Made by a program: the position numbers and the translations under genes. Positions 8,249 through 15,357 of a stretch of 47,134 nt of DNA are shown piece by piece (within the stretch, counting starts at the first letter, position 1; every line of letters begins with the position of its first letter). The stretch is from contig NZ_KB235948.1 in NCBI RefSeq assembly GCF_000332335.1, forward strand, positions 1,360,807 to 1,407,940. The letters are read 5' to 3'. The notes under the pieces were generated by a model. The model worked only from the letters and a program-made list of their open reading frames with translations. It was not told where the DNA came from and ran no database searches. This stretch comes from Kamptonema formosum PCC 10802. Its GTDB lineage: Bacteria; Cyanobacteriota; Cyanobacteriia; Cyanobacteriales; Oscillatoriaceae.

Positions 8249-8896
8249 TTACTCCCCCTCTCCCCTTGTGGGAGAGGGGGTTGGGGGGTGAGGGGGCAAT
8301 AGTGACTGGAATCCACCGGAGAAGATATTAATCGGCGGGACGTCTTCCTTTCTAACCTCAGATGTGGGATTTAGCAGAAACAAAGCTGCTCTTTTAGCTG
8401 TTTCTTCAGACAGCTGAATCTGTTTGAGGGTAACTAACCCCTCGCTGATAAAAGAATCTCTCACTTGGGCGCTCCCCCCACTGTTGAACGGCGTTTCGTA
8501 AAAAACCTCGTGAATGCCGGCGGAAATAATTAACTTCAAGCAAGACAGACAGGGTTCTAAGGTGACGTAAATACTCCCACCGGCAGTGGGAATCCCGTGT
8601 TTTGCCGCTTGCGCTATCGCATTCGCCTCCGCGTGAACAGCGCGAGACGGCATGGTTTTGCTGGCGTCACAGCTGCTCAATCCCGGATAGCAGTATCCCT
8701 GCACCGTGCAGTGCGGCGATCCTGCCGGTGCGCCGTTGTAGCCGGTGGCGAGCACCTGCTTATTTTTTACGATCACCGCACCCACCGGAAAGGCTAGGCA
8801 AGTTGAGCGAGTTGCGGCGAGTTTCGCCAGCATCAGGAAATACTCATCCCAGGTCGGTCTGGGAAAAAGTGCAGATGTTTCGGGGGGGTTTTGCAT
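8249..8896 (-). CDS. deoxycytidylate (dCMP) deaminase
   Basis: A 215-residue zinc-dependent deaminase. The catalytic HAE is at residues 88-90 and the zinc-binding PCLSC at 115-119, with an extra cysteine/histidine cluster (PHCTVQGYCYPGLSSC, 61-76) as in ComEB-type dCMP deaminases. It makes dUMP from dCMP. Together with the neighbouring dut and thyX this forms a complete route to dTMP. The last 15 residues (PPHPPTPSPTRGEGE) are encoded by a dispersed palindromic repeat that contains the stop codon, so the tail is probably acquired. The start at 8896 lies two bases from a miniature element that supplies the 5' leader. Confidence 0.9.
   Translation of the reverse strand: MQNPPETSALFPRPTWDEYFLMLAKLAATRSTCLAFPVGAVIVKNKQVLATGYNGAPAGSPHCTVQGYCYPGLSSCDASKTMPSRAVHAEANAIAQAAKHGIPTAGGSIYVTLEPCLSCLKLIISAGIHEVFYETPFNSGGSAQVRDSFISEGLVTLKQIQLSEETAKRAALFLLNPTSEVRKEDVPPINIFSGGFQSLLPPHPPTPSPTRGEGE
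8254..8280. repeat. G/C-rich palindrome at the 3' end of the dCMP deaminase gene
   Basis: A perfect 11-bp stem, CCCCCTCTCCC/GGGAGAGGGGG, with a 5-nt loop, followed by TTGGGGGGTGAGGGGG. The same family occurs at 13187-13212 and, more degraded, near 30048-30150 and 26640-26670. Here it is translated. Confidence 0.85.
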
Positions 8897-8898
8897 GA

Positions 8899-8997
8899 TA
8901 TAGTGCTTCTCAGGTGGATGAACGTGTTTGCCCAGAAACCCGGTTTCTTAAAGAAACCGGGTTTCTCAGTACCTCACAAAGGATGAGAAACGCTATA
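8899..8997. mobile_element. TATAGCG miniature element (copy 2, complete)
   Basis: A 99-bp element from TATAGTGCTTCTCA to TGAGAAACGCTATA. The near-perfect terminal inverted repeats of about 14 bases flank a central double palindrome (AGAAACCCGGTTTCT...AGAAACCGGGTTTCT). This is the best-preserved copy and defines the family. It abuts the dCMP deaminase start. Confidence 0.85.
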
Positions 8998-9062
8998 TTA
9001 TAGTGCGTCAGGGTTGAATCTGGCAAAACTTCTTACAAACAGTTGTACTGTTAGTCTCTGAA

Positions 9063-9130
9063 GTGGGGTGCTACCCGCGCCGCCTATCTCCTTGGAAGGC
9101 GTGCGCTGCACCAGGGGCGCGGAAGCCACC
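9063..9130 (+). ncRNA. possible small structured RNA
   Basis: Between the dCMP deaminase and dut genes the sequence can fold as a branched RNA. An outer GTGG (9063-9066)/CCAC (9126-9129) encloses a 7-bp stem CCGCGCC (9075-9081)/GGCGCGG (9116-9122). Inside that are two hairpins, CGCC...GGCG (9081-9101) and GTGC-gct-GCAC (9101-9111). No known RNA family was recognised. It may be a leader element of dut or only another repeat. The call rests on pairing alone. Confidence 0.25.
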
Positions 9131-9192
9131 CAAAGCGCTATGATTATTCTTGAGCCCGCGCCGGCAGGCTTTCCAAGCCCGGAGCGCGTAAA

Positions 9193-9212
9193 GACGCGAC
9201 ATATCGCGTTTC
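9193..9212. repeat. short inverted repeat before dut
   Basis: GACGCGA and TCGCGTT face each other across CATA. It is a small dispersed palindrome upstream of dut, of unknown role. Confidence 0.4.
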
Positions 9213-9294
9213 TACCGTCTGAGGTATGGCAAAAATGAGGTGCCGGTCTACCCCCGACAAAAAGGCCACAAAGAACAAACGCTCGCTAACAGAC

Positions 9295-9747
9295 ATGACA
9301 ATGAGGGTTCATCTTTTATCCCCAGATGCGCAAGTGCCGAGTTACGCCCATGAAACCGATTCAGGCATGGATTTATTTGCCTGTGAAAATGCCCTCATCC
9401 ATCCGGGGGAAAGCAAGCTAATAGGCACCGGCATCGCCATAGAATTACCCGCCTCTACAGAAGCTCAGATCAGGCCCAGGAGCGGTCTGGCCACCAAGTA
9501 CGGCATAACTGTACTCAATACTCCTGGCACTGTTGATGAAGGCTACAGGGGGGAAATCAAAGTGCTGCTGATCAATCATTCTAGCGAAGATTTTCAGGTG
9601 ACCAAGGGAATGAGGATAGCTCAGATGGTTATCGCCCCCGTTTTCCGGCCAAAACTTGAGGTTATAGAAACCGGATTTATTCGGTCTTTTAGCGAGCCGG
9701 TGGGAACGTCCAGAGGAGCCAGAGGGTTTGGCTCAACCGGCTTATAA
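9295..9747 (+). CDS. dut: dUTP diphosphatase
   Basis: The five dUTPase motifs are visible: ETDSGMDLFA, RPRSGLATKYGI, NTPGTVDEGYRGEIKVLL, MRIAQMVI and the glycine-rich C-terminal GTSRGARGFGSTG. The enzyme hydrolyses dUTP to dUMP and pyrophosphate, which keeps uracil out of DNA and feeds thymidylate synthase. I chose ATG 9295 (MTMRVHLLSP); ATG 9301 is equally possible. The frame extends back to 9226 with a basic segment (KMRCRSTPDKKATKNKR) that does not look like the family. No start has a strong ribosome binding site. The gene is convergent with thyX 34 bases away. Confidence 0.93.
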   Translation: MTMRVHLLSPDAQVPSYAHETDSGMDLFACENALIHPGESKLIGTGIAIELPASTEAQIRPRSGLATKYGITVLNTPGTVDEGYRGEIKVLLINHSSEDFQVTKGMRIAQMVIAPVFRPKLEVIETGFIRSFSEPVGTSRGARGFGSTGL

Positions 9748-9781
9748 TAAAGCCTTCTCTGCCTCCTCCAGACTGCGTTTT

Positions 9782-10501
9782 TTAGGGAGCTAAGCGAGCT
9801 TTTTTCAGCCTTGTTTTTTCATACCATTCAGCCACTTCCGGCATCCACTCCTGGAAATGCGGCCAAATTAGCTCGCAGAGCTTTTGACACTCCAGCTGCG
9901 CGTCTGGTTTGGATCGCAAGTCCAGCAGGTGCATGAGAGAGCGGGCATTCATGGACATCACCCAGTGCTGGCGGACATCAAAAGGAATAATCCCCCTGGC
10001 GTGTTCTTCTGATATTCCTTCTTCCATCAGCTGCTGGTAGCGGTTAGCCGCTTCCAGACACCACGCTTTGTCGCGCTCGCGCAGATCCTCAGTATAATTA
10101 TAGCGTTTTCCCTGCCGGTCGCTATAAGAACCCACCGGGCGCAAATAAAAAACTTCCTCAATGTCCCTCAAACCCTGAGCCGCATCTGCGATTCGTTTCC
10201 CTGTATAGCGGTTGGATTGAACATCGAAGGAAAGGAGCCGGTGTGTGCGCACCTGCTGCATTACGCTGTGGGGGAAGTAGCCACAATTGAACACTATACT
10301 GGGATGTTCCAATGGGCCATAATGCCCCCGCTCTCCCGCTAAAAGGCGCTTCACAATCAGCTCGCCACACAGGGACTCAGGTGGCCAATGTTCGCGCTCG
10401 TCAAATACAAATCCCTCACTGTAGTCTTGGTGCAGAGCTGCATAAGTAACTTGGTTCGGATTGGCCGTTTTTGCAATCACTTCTACTCGAAATCTTTCCA
10501 T
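9782..10501 (-). CDS. thyX: flavin-dependent thymidylate synthase
   Basis: A 239-residue protein with the ThyX signature THRLLSFDVQSNRYTG (canonical RHRxxSxNxxSxR) and the C-terminal NARSLMHLLDLR region that binds FAD and dUMP. ThyX methylates dUMP using methylene-tetrahydrofolate and reduced FAD, and replaces ThyA in most cyanobacteria. I chose ATG 10501 (MERFRVEVIAK) because AGGGAAG precedes it at good spacing. The longer frame from 10528 adds only MQSASKGSE. Its neighbours, dUTPase and dCMP deaminase, supply its substrate. Confidence 0.95.
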   Translation of the reverse strand: MERFRVEVIAKTANPNQVTYAALHQDYSEGFVFDEREHWPPESLCGELIVKRLLAGERGHYGPLEHPSIVFNCGYFPHSVMQQVRTHRLLSFDVQSNRYTGKRIADAAQGLRDIEEVFYLRPVGSYSDRQGKRYNYTEDLRERDKAWCLEAANRYQQLMEEGISEEHARGIIPFDVRQHWVMSMNARSLMHLLDLRSKPDAQLECQKLCELIWPHFQEWMPEVAEWYEKTRLKKARLAP

Positions 10502-10586
10502 TTCACTTCCCTTACTGGCTGACTGCAATGAATTCTCCCATAAAAGGTTACCGTTCTCGGCTTTATGTTGCTCTATTGCAGTCTAA

Positions 10587-11420
10587 TTATAGCCGCTCTA
10601 TGAAAGTTGAGAACTTCTGTAAATTGTCTGGCTCTTTTACGGACGCCAGCACCAGATAGTGGGTGGCACTAATGGCTAAATCAGCCGCCAGCGAACACTT
10701 GCGAGGTTCCGGCGCTCTCCAATCCCCACTAATCAGCACGTCCTCAAGTCCTTTGTAATACTCTGTCATCGCTGCGAAGCAAGCATCGTAACTCCCTATC
10801 CCCTCCCACTCCCCAGAACTTTCATATCGCCTCACCAAAAGTCGGGCAGCGGCCTCAAACCCTTGATTATACCAGTAAATTTCTAGAGCGTCAAGGGGAG
10901 GGTATAGCTGAATGAAATCTTGGAAGATGGCTTCATAGTGTTCCGCCAAATAGGTCAAATATTTGGTAGAATCTACAGCCAAGTCGCCAACCGTATCCAG
11001 GAGAGACTCATCAGAGGTTGTCTTAACTCCCCCCGCAATAATTGCTTCTATCCGGTCGTACTTTCGCGTAATATTCGCGAAAACGCCCAGCACTTCCCCA
11101 TGCTTCTTCCAGCTGTCCTTATAAACGAGGCTTTTCTTATAGTGGAGTGCGCTCAATTTAGCCAAAATAGCGGCGAACGAGTGCGCCTCAGCCGGTTTGT
11201 CCGCCACCGGCTGTTCCCTTTCCCCCCAGAAATACTGGAAATAGTCTCGCTCGCTATCCTGGAGTTTCAGGAAATCTCGACTCTTCAGCTTTCGGGAAAA
11301 ATACTCGATCGCCCCAAGTCTTTCACATAACGCAGCTGAGCGGGTTTGGTGGCGCGGAAACCAAAAAGATTCACCACCTCTAAGGAACCGTAGCCCCAAG
11401 ACTGGGCCAAAGTTATACAT
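10587..11420 (-). CDS. MazG/DUF1599-like all-alpha protein, 5' end broken
   Basis: From about 11306 leftwards the frame encodes a helical protein with YKDSWKKHGEVLGVFANITRKYDRIEAII and, 20 residues later, DESLLDTVGDLAVDSTKYLTYL. This E/D-rich two-helix pattern is like all-alpha NTP pyrophosphohydrolases (MazG, DUF1599). The first 38 or so codons of the open frame overlap the DUF1643 fragment in another frame and are probably not native. No ATG or well-placed start exists before the conserved part. The gene looks fused to, or truncated by, the DUF1643 remnant. It lies just upstream of thyX on the same strand, in keeping with nucleotide metabolism. Domain naming is tentative. Confidence 0.5.
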   Translation of the reverse strand: MYNFGPVLGLRFLRGGESFWFPRHQTRSAALCERLGAIEYFSRKLKSRDFLKLQDSERDYFQYFWGEREQPVADKPAEAHSFAAILAKLSALHYKKSLVYKDSWKKHGEVLGVFANITRKYDRIEAIIAGGVKTTSDESLLDTVGDLAVDSTKYLTYLAEHYEAIFQDFIQLYPPLDALEIYWYNQGFEAAARLLVRRYESSGEWEGIGSYDACFAAMTEYYKGLEDVLISGDWRAPEPRKCSLAADLAISATHYLVLASVKEPDNLQKFSTFIERL

Positions 11421-11566
11421 TTGCGGAGAGTGGGGTCATCTTGTTTTTCATCGGCAATGCTGGGGTTGAGCATCACAAAAACGACTCTTCCTTTGCTGGG
11501 TTCCCATTCTCGCCCCAGCAAATAGCGATACTGTCCGGTTGGGTCTTTTTCTGCCCATCTTCTCAC
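11285..11566 (-). pseudogene. DUF1643 protein, C-terminally truncated
   Basis: From a GTG at 11566 the frame gives the N-terminal half of a DUF1643 protein: YRYLLGREW, VVFVMLNPSIADEKQDDPTLRKC and SWGYGSLEVVNLFGFRATKPAQL. Full members are about 150-180 residues. Here similarity ends after YVKD and a stop follows 10 codons later. The downstream sequence continues in the other frame as the MazG-like protein. A deletion that joined two genes out of frame explains this best. The function of DUF1643 is unknown. Confidence 0.65.
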
Positions 11567-11600
11567 AGCCTCCCCTCTTCCCCACCTTTATAAAAATTTA

Positions 11601-13085
11601 TCAAAGCCCCCGCCTCCAATTAAACCAGCCTTCGAGGAAATCTTGCAGGCGGGAATTGCCGGCGAGGCGCAAAGAACGCCACTCGGCGGCGGTAGTGCCG
11701 GCAATCTCTGACATCGCTGGCCAGATGTGGGGCATATCTGCAATCGCCCCTATTTTAATCTTTTGCCGCACCGCCAGAGCGATGCTGTGAATTAGCTCAC
11801 CGGCATCCGCCCCCACGACAGTCGCGCCCAGAATTTCCCCATTGCGGCGCACAGCGATTTTGCAAAAGCCAGTAGTTTCCCCGCGCAGCTGTGCTTTCGC
11901 CACCGTCTTGAAATATTGCCGCAGCACCATGACATCCCTCCCGTACCGGCTGGTTGCTTGCGCTTCCGTCAGCCCAACCCTGGCCACCTGCGGATCTGTG
12001 AAAATCGCCCTGGGAATCCCGCGATAATCCACTTTAAACACCGGCAAAAACAGCGCGTTCTTAAGGGCCACACCGGCTTCATACTGGGCCACATGGGGCT
12101 GCGCTCCCCCACCCTTGGCATCGCCGCAAGCGTAGATGCGAGGGTTGGTGGTTTGCAGTTTTTGGTTGAGCTCAATACCGCGCCGGTGCAACTTAACCCC
12201 CACCGACTCCAAGTTCAAAAATGCCACATCGGGGATCTCACCGGAGCTTAGCAAAATTTCATCCCCTTCCAGGGCGAAGTTTCCGGCTTGAACCCACTTT
12301 TTGCCCTCGATAAGCCTAGCTTGGGTTGCCTCAGTATTGGTGAGGACGCGCACCCCCTCTGCTTCCAGCTGCGCCTGCACCAGCAGCGCTGCTTCTGGGT
12401 CTTCGTGCGGTAAAATATGGGGGCTTTTCACTACTAGGGTGACGCTGCTGCCCAAGCGAGCGAACGTCTGGGCGAGTTCGGTGCCGGTGGGAGCGCCGCC
12501 GATGACAATTAAGCTTTGCGGTAAGCTTTGCTGCAGCTGTTTGGTCTTTGCCAGTTGGCAGAGGGTTTCGGCTGTCAGGTAGCCGGTGGCGGACAGCCCT
12601 TCAATTTCTGGCACCGCCGGCTTGCTGCCGGTGGCCAGCAGGTAGGTGCGGGCGCGAATTCGCCGGTCTGTGACTTCAAAACCGAGGTGGGGTTTCGGAT
12701 AGAATTGACCGGCACTGGCAATCACATCGACTCCCAGGGAGGCTAAAACTGCCGGTGAGTGCATTTCTCCCAAGTTGGAGGCCACACCTGCCGCCCACTC
12801 CAGGGCTTCGCTGAACCTGACTGAGATTTCCTCGGGTGCCGGTGCGTTTTCCAGCTGGGTGGAGTGGATGCCAAATTGGTGCGCGTGCGCCAGTCGCTGC
12901 GCTACCGAGCTGACTTCGGTGAGCGCTTTGCCGCACAGCCCGCGATAGATTTCCTCAAAGCTATCACTCCCGGGCGCAGAAAGTGTCACCAGGGCAACGC
13001 GGGCTTTCAGGGAAGCAGCTGCAGCTGCGGCGTATAAACCGGCAGGACTGCTGCCAATAATTGCCAGATCGTAGTCAACTGCCAT
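11601..13085 (-). CDS. FAD-dependent pyridine nucleotide-disulphide oxidoreductase relative without redox cysteines
   Basis: A 494-residue protein with the FAD-binding GSSPAGLYAA at residues 11-20, an NAD(P)-binding IVIGGAPTGTELAQ, the second FAD motif PRIYACGDAKGG and the C-terminal dimerisation domain (HIWPAMSEIAGTT). This is the plan of mercuric reductase and dihydrolipoyl dehydrogenase. The usual CxxxxC pair after the first FAD motif is reduced to a single cysteine in YRGLCGKALTEV (C51). It cannot make the standard active-site disulphide, so its reaction may be a direct NAD(P)H oxidation. The HxxP..SE remnant of the partner histidine motif is retained. Substrate unknown. Confidence 0.85.
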   Translation of the reverse strand: MAVDYDLAIIGSSPAGLYAAAAAASLKARVALVTLSAPGSDSFEEIYRGLCGKALTEVSSVAQRLAHAHQFGIHSTQLENAPAPEEISVRFSEALEWAAGVASNLGEMHSPAVLASLGVDVIASAGQFYPKPHLGFEVTDRRIRARTYLLATGSKPAVPEIEGLSATGYLTAETLCQLAKTKQLQQSLPQSLIVIGGAPTGTELAQTFARLGSSVTLVVKSPHILPHEDPEAALLVQAQLEAEGVRVLTNTEATQARLIEGKKWVQAGNFALEGDEILLSSGEIPDVAFLNLESVGVKLHRRGIELNQKLQTTNPRIYACGDAKGGGAQPHVAQYEAGVALKNALFLPVFKVDYRGIPRAIFTDPQVARVGLTEAQATSRYGRDVMVLRQYFKTVAKAQLRGETTGFCKIAVRRNGEILGATVVGADAGELIHSIALAVRQKIKIGAIADMPHIWPAMSEIAGTTAAEWRSLRLAGNSRLQDFLEGWFNWRRGL

Positions 13086-13186
13086 GTTTTGCTTTTAGAC
13101 TGCTTAAAGCGATTTTAGTTTTTTTATTGAACCGCCAAGACGCAGAGGACGCGCCCGAGAGTGTGGCAAACAAGAGTGGGGAATAG

Positions 13187-13212
13187 CCCCCTCCCCGCTA
13201 GCGGGGAGGGGG
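13187..13212. repeat. G/C-rich palindrome at the 3' end of the cobD-like gene
   Basis: CCCCCTCCCCGC and GCGGGGAGGGGG meet around TA in a perfect 26-base palindrome. The cobD-like stop codon (13198-13200) lies at its centre and the upstream half-repeat codes for the ending PHPQPPPR. Same family as 8254-8280. Confidence 0.85.
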
Positions 13213-14424
13213 TTGGGGGTGGGGTTCTCCGCATCCCCAGTCTGACAGGACTTCGGCGAGCCCTTCTAGCAAGCGCTGGTTATCGCCAAAAGAGCGAACG
13301 GCAACTCGAAAGTAGCGCTCGCCGAGTTCGGGAAAGCTGAGGCAGTCGCGGATGAGAATCTGTTTGCGCCTGAGCAATTTTTGCTGCAGTTGGGAAGTGG
13401 GGTGCTCGGATTCAACAAGTAAGAAATTGGCCGCACCGGCATGCGGTCGCAAACCGGGCAATTTTGCCAGCCCCTCAAACAGCTGCCGGCGTGCCGGCTT
13501 GAGCCACTCCCAGGTTTTCTGCTGGAAGCCGGTATCGAGCAGTGCGGCGGCACCGGCTGCTGCCGCTAGGGCGTTCACTGGCCAGGGGTCCCGCCTCTGC
13601 TGCCACTGCCGCAGCCGGTCGGGGTGGGCGGCGCAGTACCCCAGGCGCAGTCCAGGCAGGCTGTAGAATTTGGTCACGGAGCGCAGCACCACTAAATTGG
13701 GGAACTCTGGGACTGCGCTCACCAAGCTTTGCTCCTCGGAAGGCGGCAGAAAATCCATAAACGCTTCATCTACCACCACCAGGGCAAATTGCTCTAGATA
13801 TGGTATAATATCTTTTTTTAAAAAGAGCTGGCCGGTGGGGTTGTGCGGGTTGTTGAGCAGGAGGGCCGGTGCGCCCCCATGCAGGCGGACAGGTGCCGGT
13901 GGCAATATCTGGCGGATGTCTCCCACTGGGGGAGGCAGTGGCTGGCCCGGAGCGGTCCCGCCCTCCCGGGGGGGGGCTCCTGCGCGCGCAGGGGTGCCGG
14001 TACTCGGCGAGCGCTGACACCGGCTTTCTTGAGAGCTGGCCAAGGACAGGGGGCACTCAATGGCACTGACGCTGAACGCCTTGAGGGCCCGCCAGTAGTC
14101 CCCGAAGGCCGGTGTTACCAAATAAGTCTCTGCCAGTTGGGATAAATCCCAGCCCGCCCAGGTGAGCAGTTCTGCCGAGCCATTCCCGGGCAGAATCCAC
14201 TCCGGCGGCAGCTGGTGCAGCTGGCCCAGCACCGCCCGCAGTTCCTGATAGTCCGGGTCGGGATAGGCTCTCAGGTCGCACAAGTGGGCTTGAATCGCCG
14301 CCAGCGCGGACTCAGGAGGCCCCAGGGGGCTGATACTGGCAGAGAAATCGAGAATAGCCTCGGGGGGACAGCCGGCAATAGCCGCTGCCCAGGTTAAATT
14401 CCCCCCATGAGCCGGTCTGTTCAA
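13198..14424 (-). CDS. cobD: CobD-like threonine-phosphate decarboxylase / class I aminotransferase
   Basis: A 408-residue PLP enzyme. HGGNLTWAA at the start is typical of CobD-type proteins; LLNNPHNPTGQLF and the lysine in SVTKFYSLPGLRLGY (K252) mark the aminotransferase fold. CobD makes aminopropanol phosphate for the cobalamin lower arm; histidinol-phosphate aminotransferase is the close alternative. Residues about 131-166 are an extra proline, glycine and arginine rich segment (PARAGAPPREGGTAPGQP) that breaks the fold between two strands. The C-terminus is encoded by a palindromic repeat. Both suggest repeat DNA has entered the gene in frame. Confidence 0.8.
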   Translation of the reverse strand: MNRPAHGGNLTWAAAIAGCPPEAILDFSASISPLGPPESALAAIQAHLCDLRAYPDPDYQELRAVLGQLHQLPPEWILPGNGSAELLTWAGWDLSQLAETYLVTPAFGDYWRALKAFSVSAIECPLSLASSQESRCQRSPSTGTPARAGAPPREGGTAPGQPLPPPVGDIRQILPPAPVRLHGGAPALLLNNPHNPTGQLFLKKDIIPYLEQFALVVVDEAFMDFLPPSEEQSLVSAVPEFPNLVVLRSVTKFYSLPGLRLGYCAAHPDRLRQWQQRRDPWPVNALAAAAGAAALLDTGFQQKTWEWLKPARRQLFEGLAKLPGLRPHAGAANFLLVESEHPTSQLQQKLLRRKQILIRDCLSFPELGERYFRVAVRSFGDNQRLLEGLAEVLSDWGCGEPHPQPPPR

Positions 14425-14450
14425 GGATTGCTAGGGCGCAGGGCGACAGA

Positions 14451-14732
14451 CTAGGATTCCGGCGCGACCTTTTCTTTGAACAGTTTGCCGGCGGAGAACG
14501 CCGGCACCTTTGTCGCCGGGATTTCCATTTTATCGCCGGTTTTGGGATTGCGACCCTCACGGGCTTTGCGCTCGCGGGACTCAAACGAGCCAAAGCCAAC
14601 CAAAGTCACCTTGTCGCCCTCGGAAACGGCATCCATGATTGCTTCCAAGGCAGCGGTGAGCACAGCATCGGCTTGCTTTTTGGTCACACTGGCCTTTTCG
14701 GCAACCACATCAACTAATTCGCCCTTGTTCAT
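14451..14732 (-). CDS. hup: HU-family DNA-binding protein
   Basis: A 93-residue protein starting MNKGELVDVVAEKASVTKKQADAV. It has the HU signature GFGSFESRERKAREGRNPKTG and the conserved IPATKVPAFSAGKLFKEKV end. HU bends and compacts DNA as a dimer. The proline tip of the beta arm (RNPKTGDKMEIPA) is present. The gene lies 26 bases before the cobD-like gene on the same strand and has its own upstream region. Length and sequence are standard for cyanobacteria. Confidence 0.96.
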   Translation of the reverse strand: MNKGELVDVVAEKASVTKKQADAVLTAALEAIMDAVSEGDKVTLVGFGSFESRERKAREGRNPKTGDKMEIPATKVPAFSAGKLFKEKVAPES

Positions 14733-15357
14733 ATCTAAGCACCATTACTGTTGTGGGTTAAATATCACTTTGCGTTTTCAGCTAGTGATAGCTGGGCCTG
14801 AGTCTGGCCTTTGAAATTTTCGCCCCAAATGGCTGAAAATCTCTCAGACTCTAGCTTTCACTGCATTATTCTAAAGGTTGCTCGCCGGATATGGAAGCCT
14901 GAAAGCCTTAATTTATGTCGATCGGCGTCAAAATCCCCACGCAGCACCAGGCCGAGTGCCCAGAAAAGCCTGTCCGGGGCGCTGCGGGAAGCAATGCTGT
15001 ACCGCCCAGGCAAGTTTTTTCCCGCCAGATCCTCTGCCGGCCTGCAGGGCTGATACTCCCCAGAAATACTCCTTTAGTGGTAGAAGAACCGAGATGGCCT
15101 GCTGTTGGGGCTCACCCCAAATCTCTCTGGCACAGGGAAAGGCTGTCACTTGCCCCACCCCCACTCCAGGTACCGGCACCCCCAACCCGCCCAAAACGCG
15201 GAGCCAAATCCTCCGTCCGCACGGGAAAAGGTATTATAGCATAAACACAATGTTCTGTCAAGGAATTGGCAGCTGCTGCCTCAAGTTCCCGGGGATTTTG
15301 AAACCCGGTTCCTGCAAGAAACCGGGTTTTTGGGCTGGGGCGGTGGCGGCCTTCGGG
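14733..15357. other. intergenic region HU / pilQ
   Basis: About 625 bases with open frames on both strands but no recognisable protein; codon use looks like repeat DNA. The only clear element is the AAACCCGGTT palindrome at 15301-15330. HU promoter elements should lie in the first 100 bases but none is convincing by eye. Confidence 0.6.
15301..15330. repeat. AAACCCGGTTTCT palindrome core after pilQ
   Basis: AAACCCGGTTcCT pairs with AGAAACCGGGTTT, one mismatch, followed by TTTT. It lies 28 bases beyond the pilQ stop and could end the pil transcript. It is the core of the TATAGCG element with no terminal repeats left. Confidence 0.8.

Noticed and set aside
13927-14145. Open frames opposite the cobD-like gene
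   Set aside because: They are shadows of the GC-rich insertion in the sense gene.
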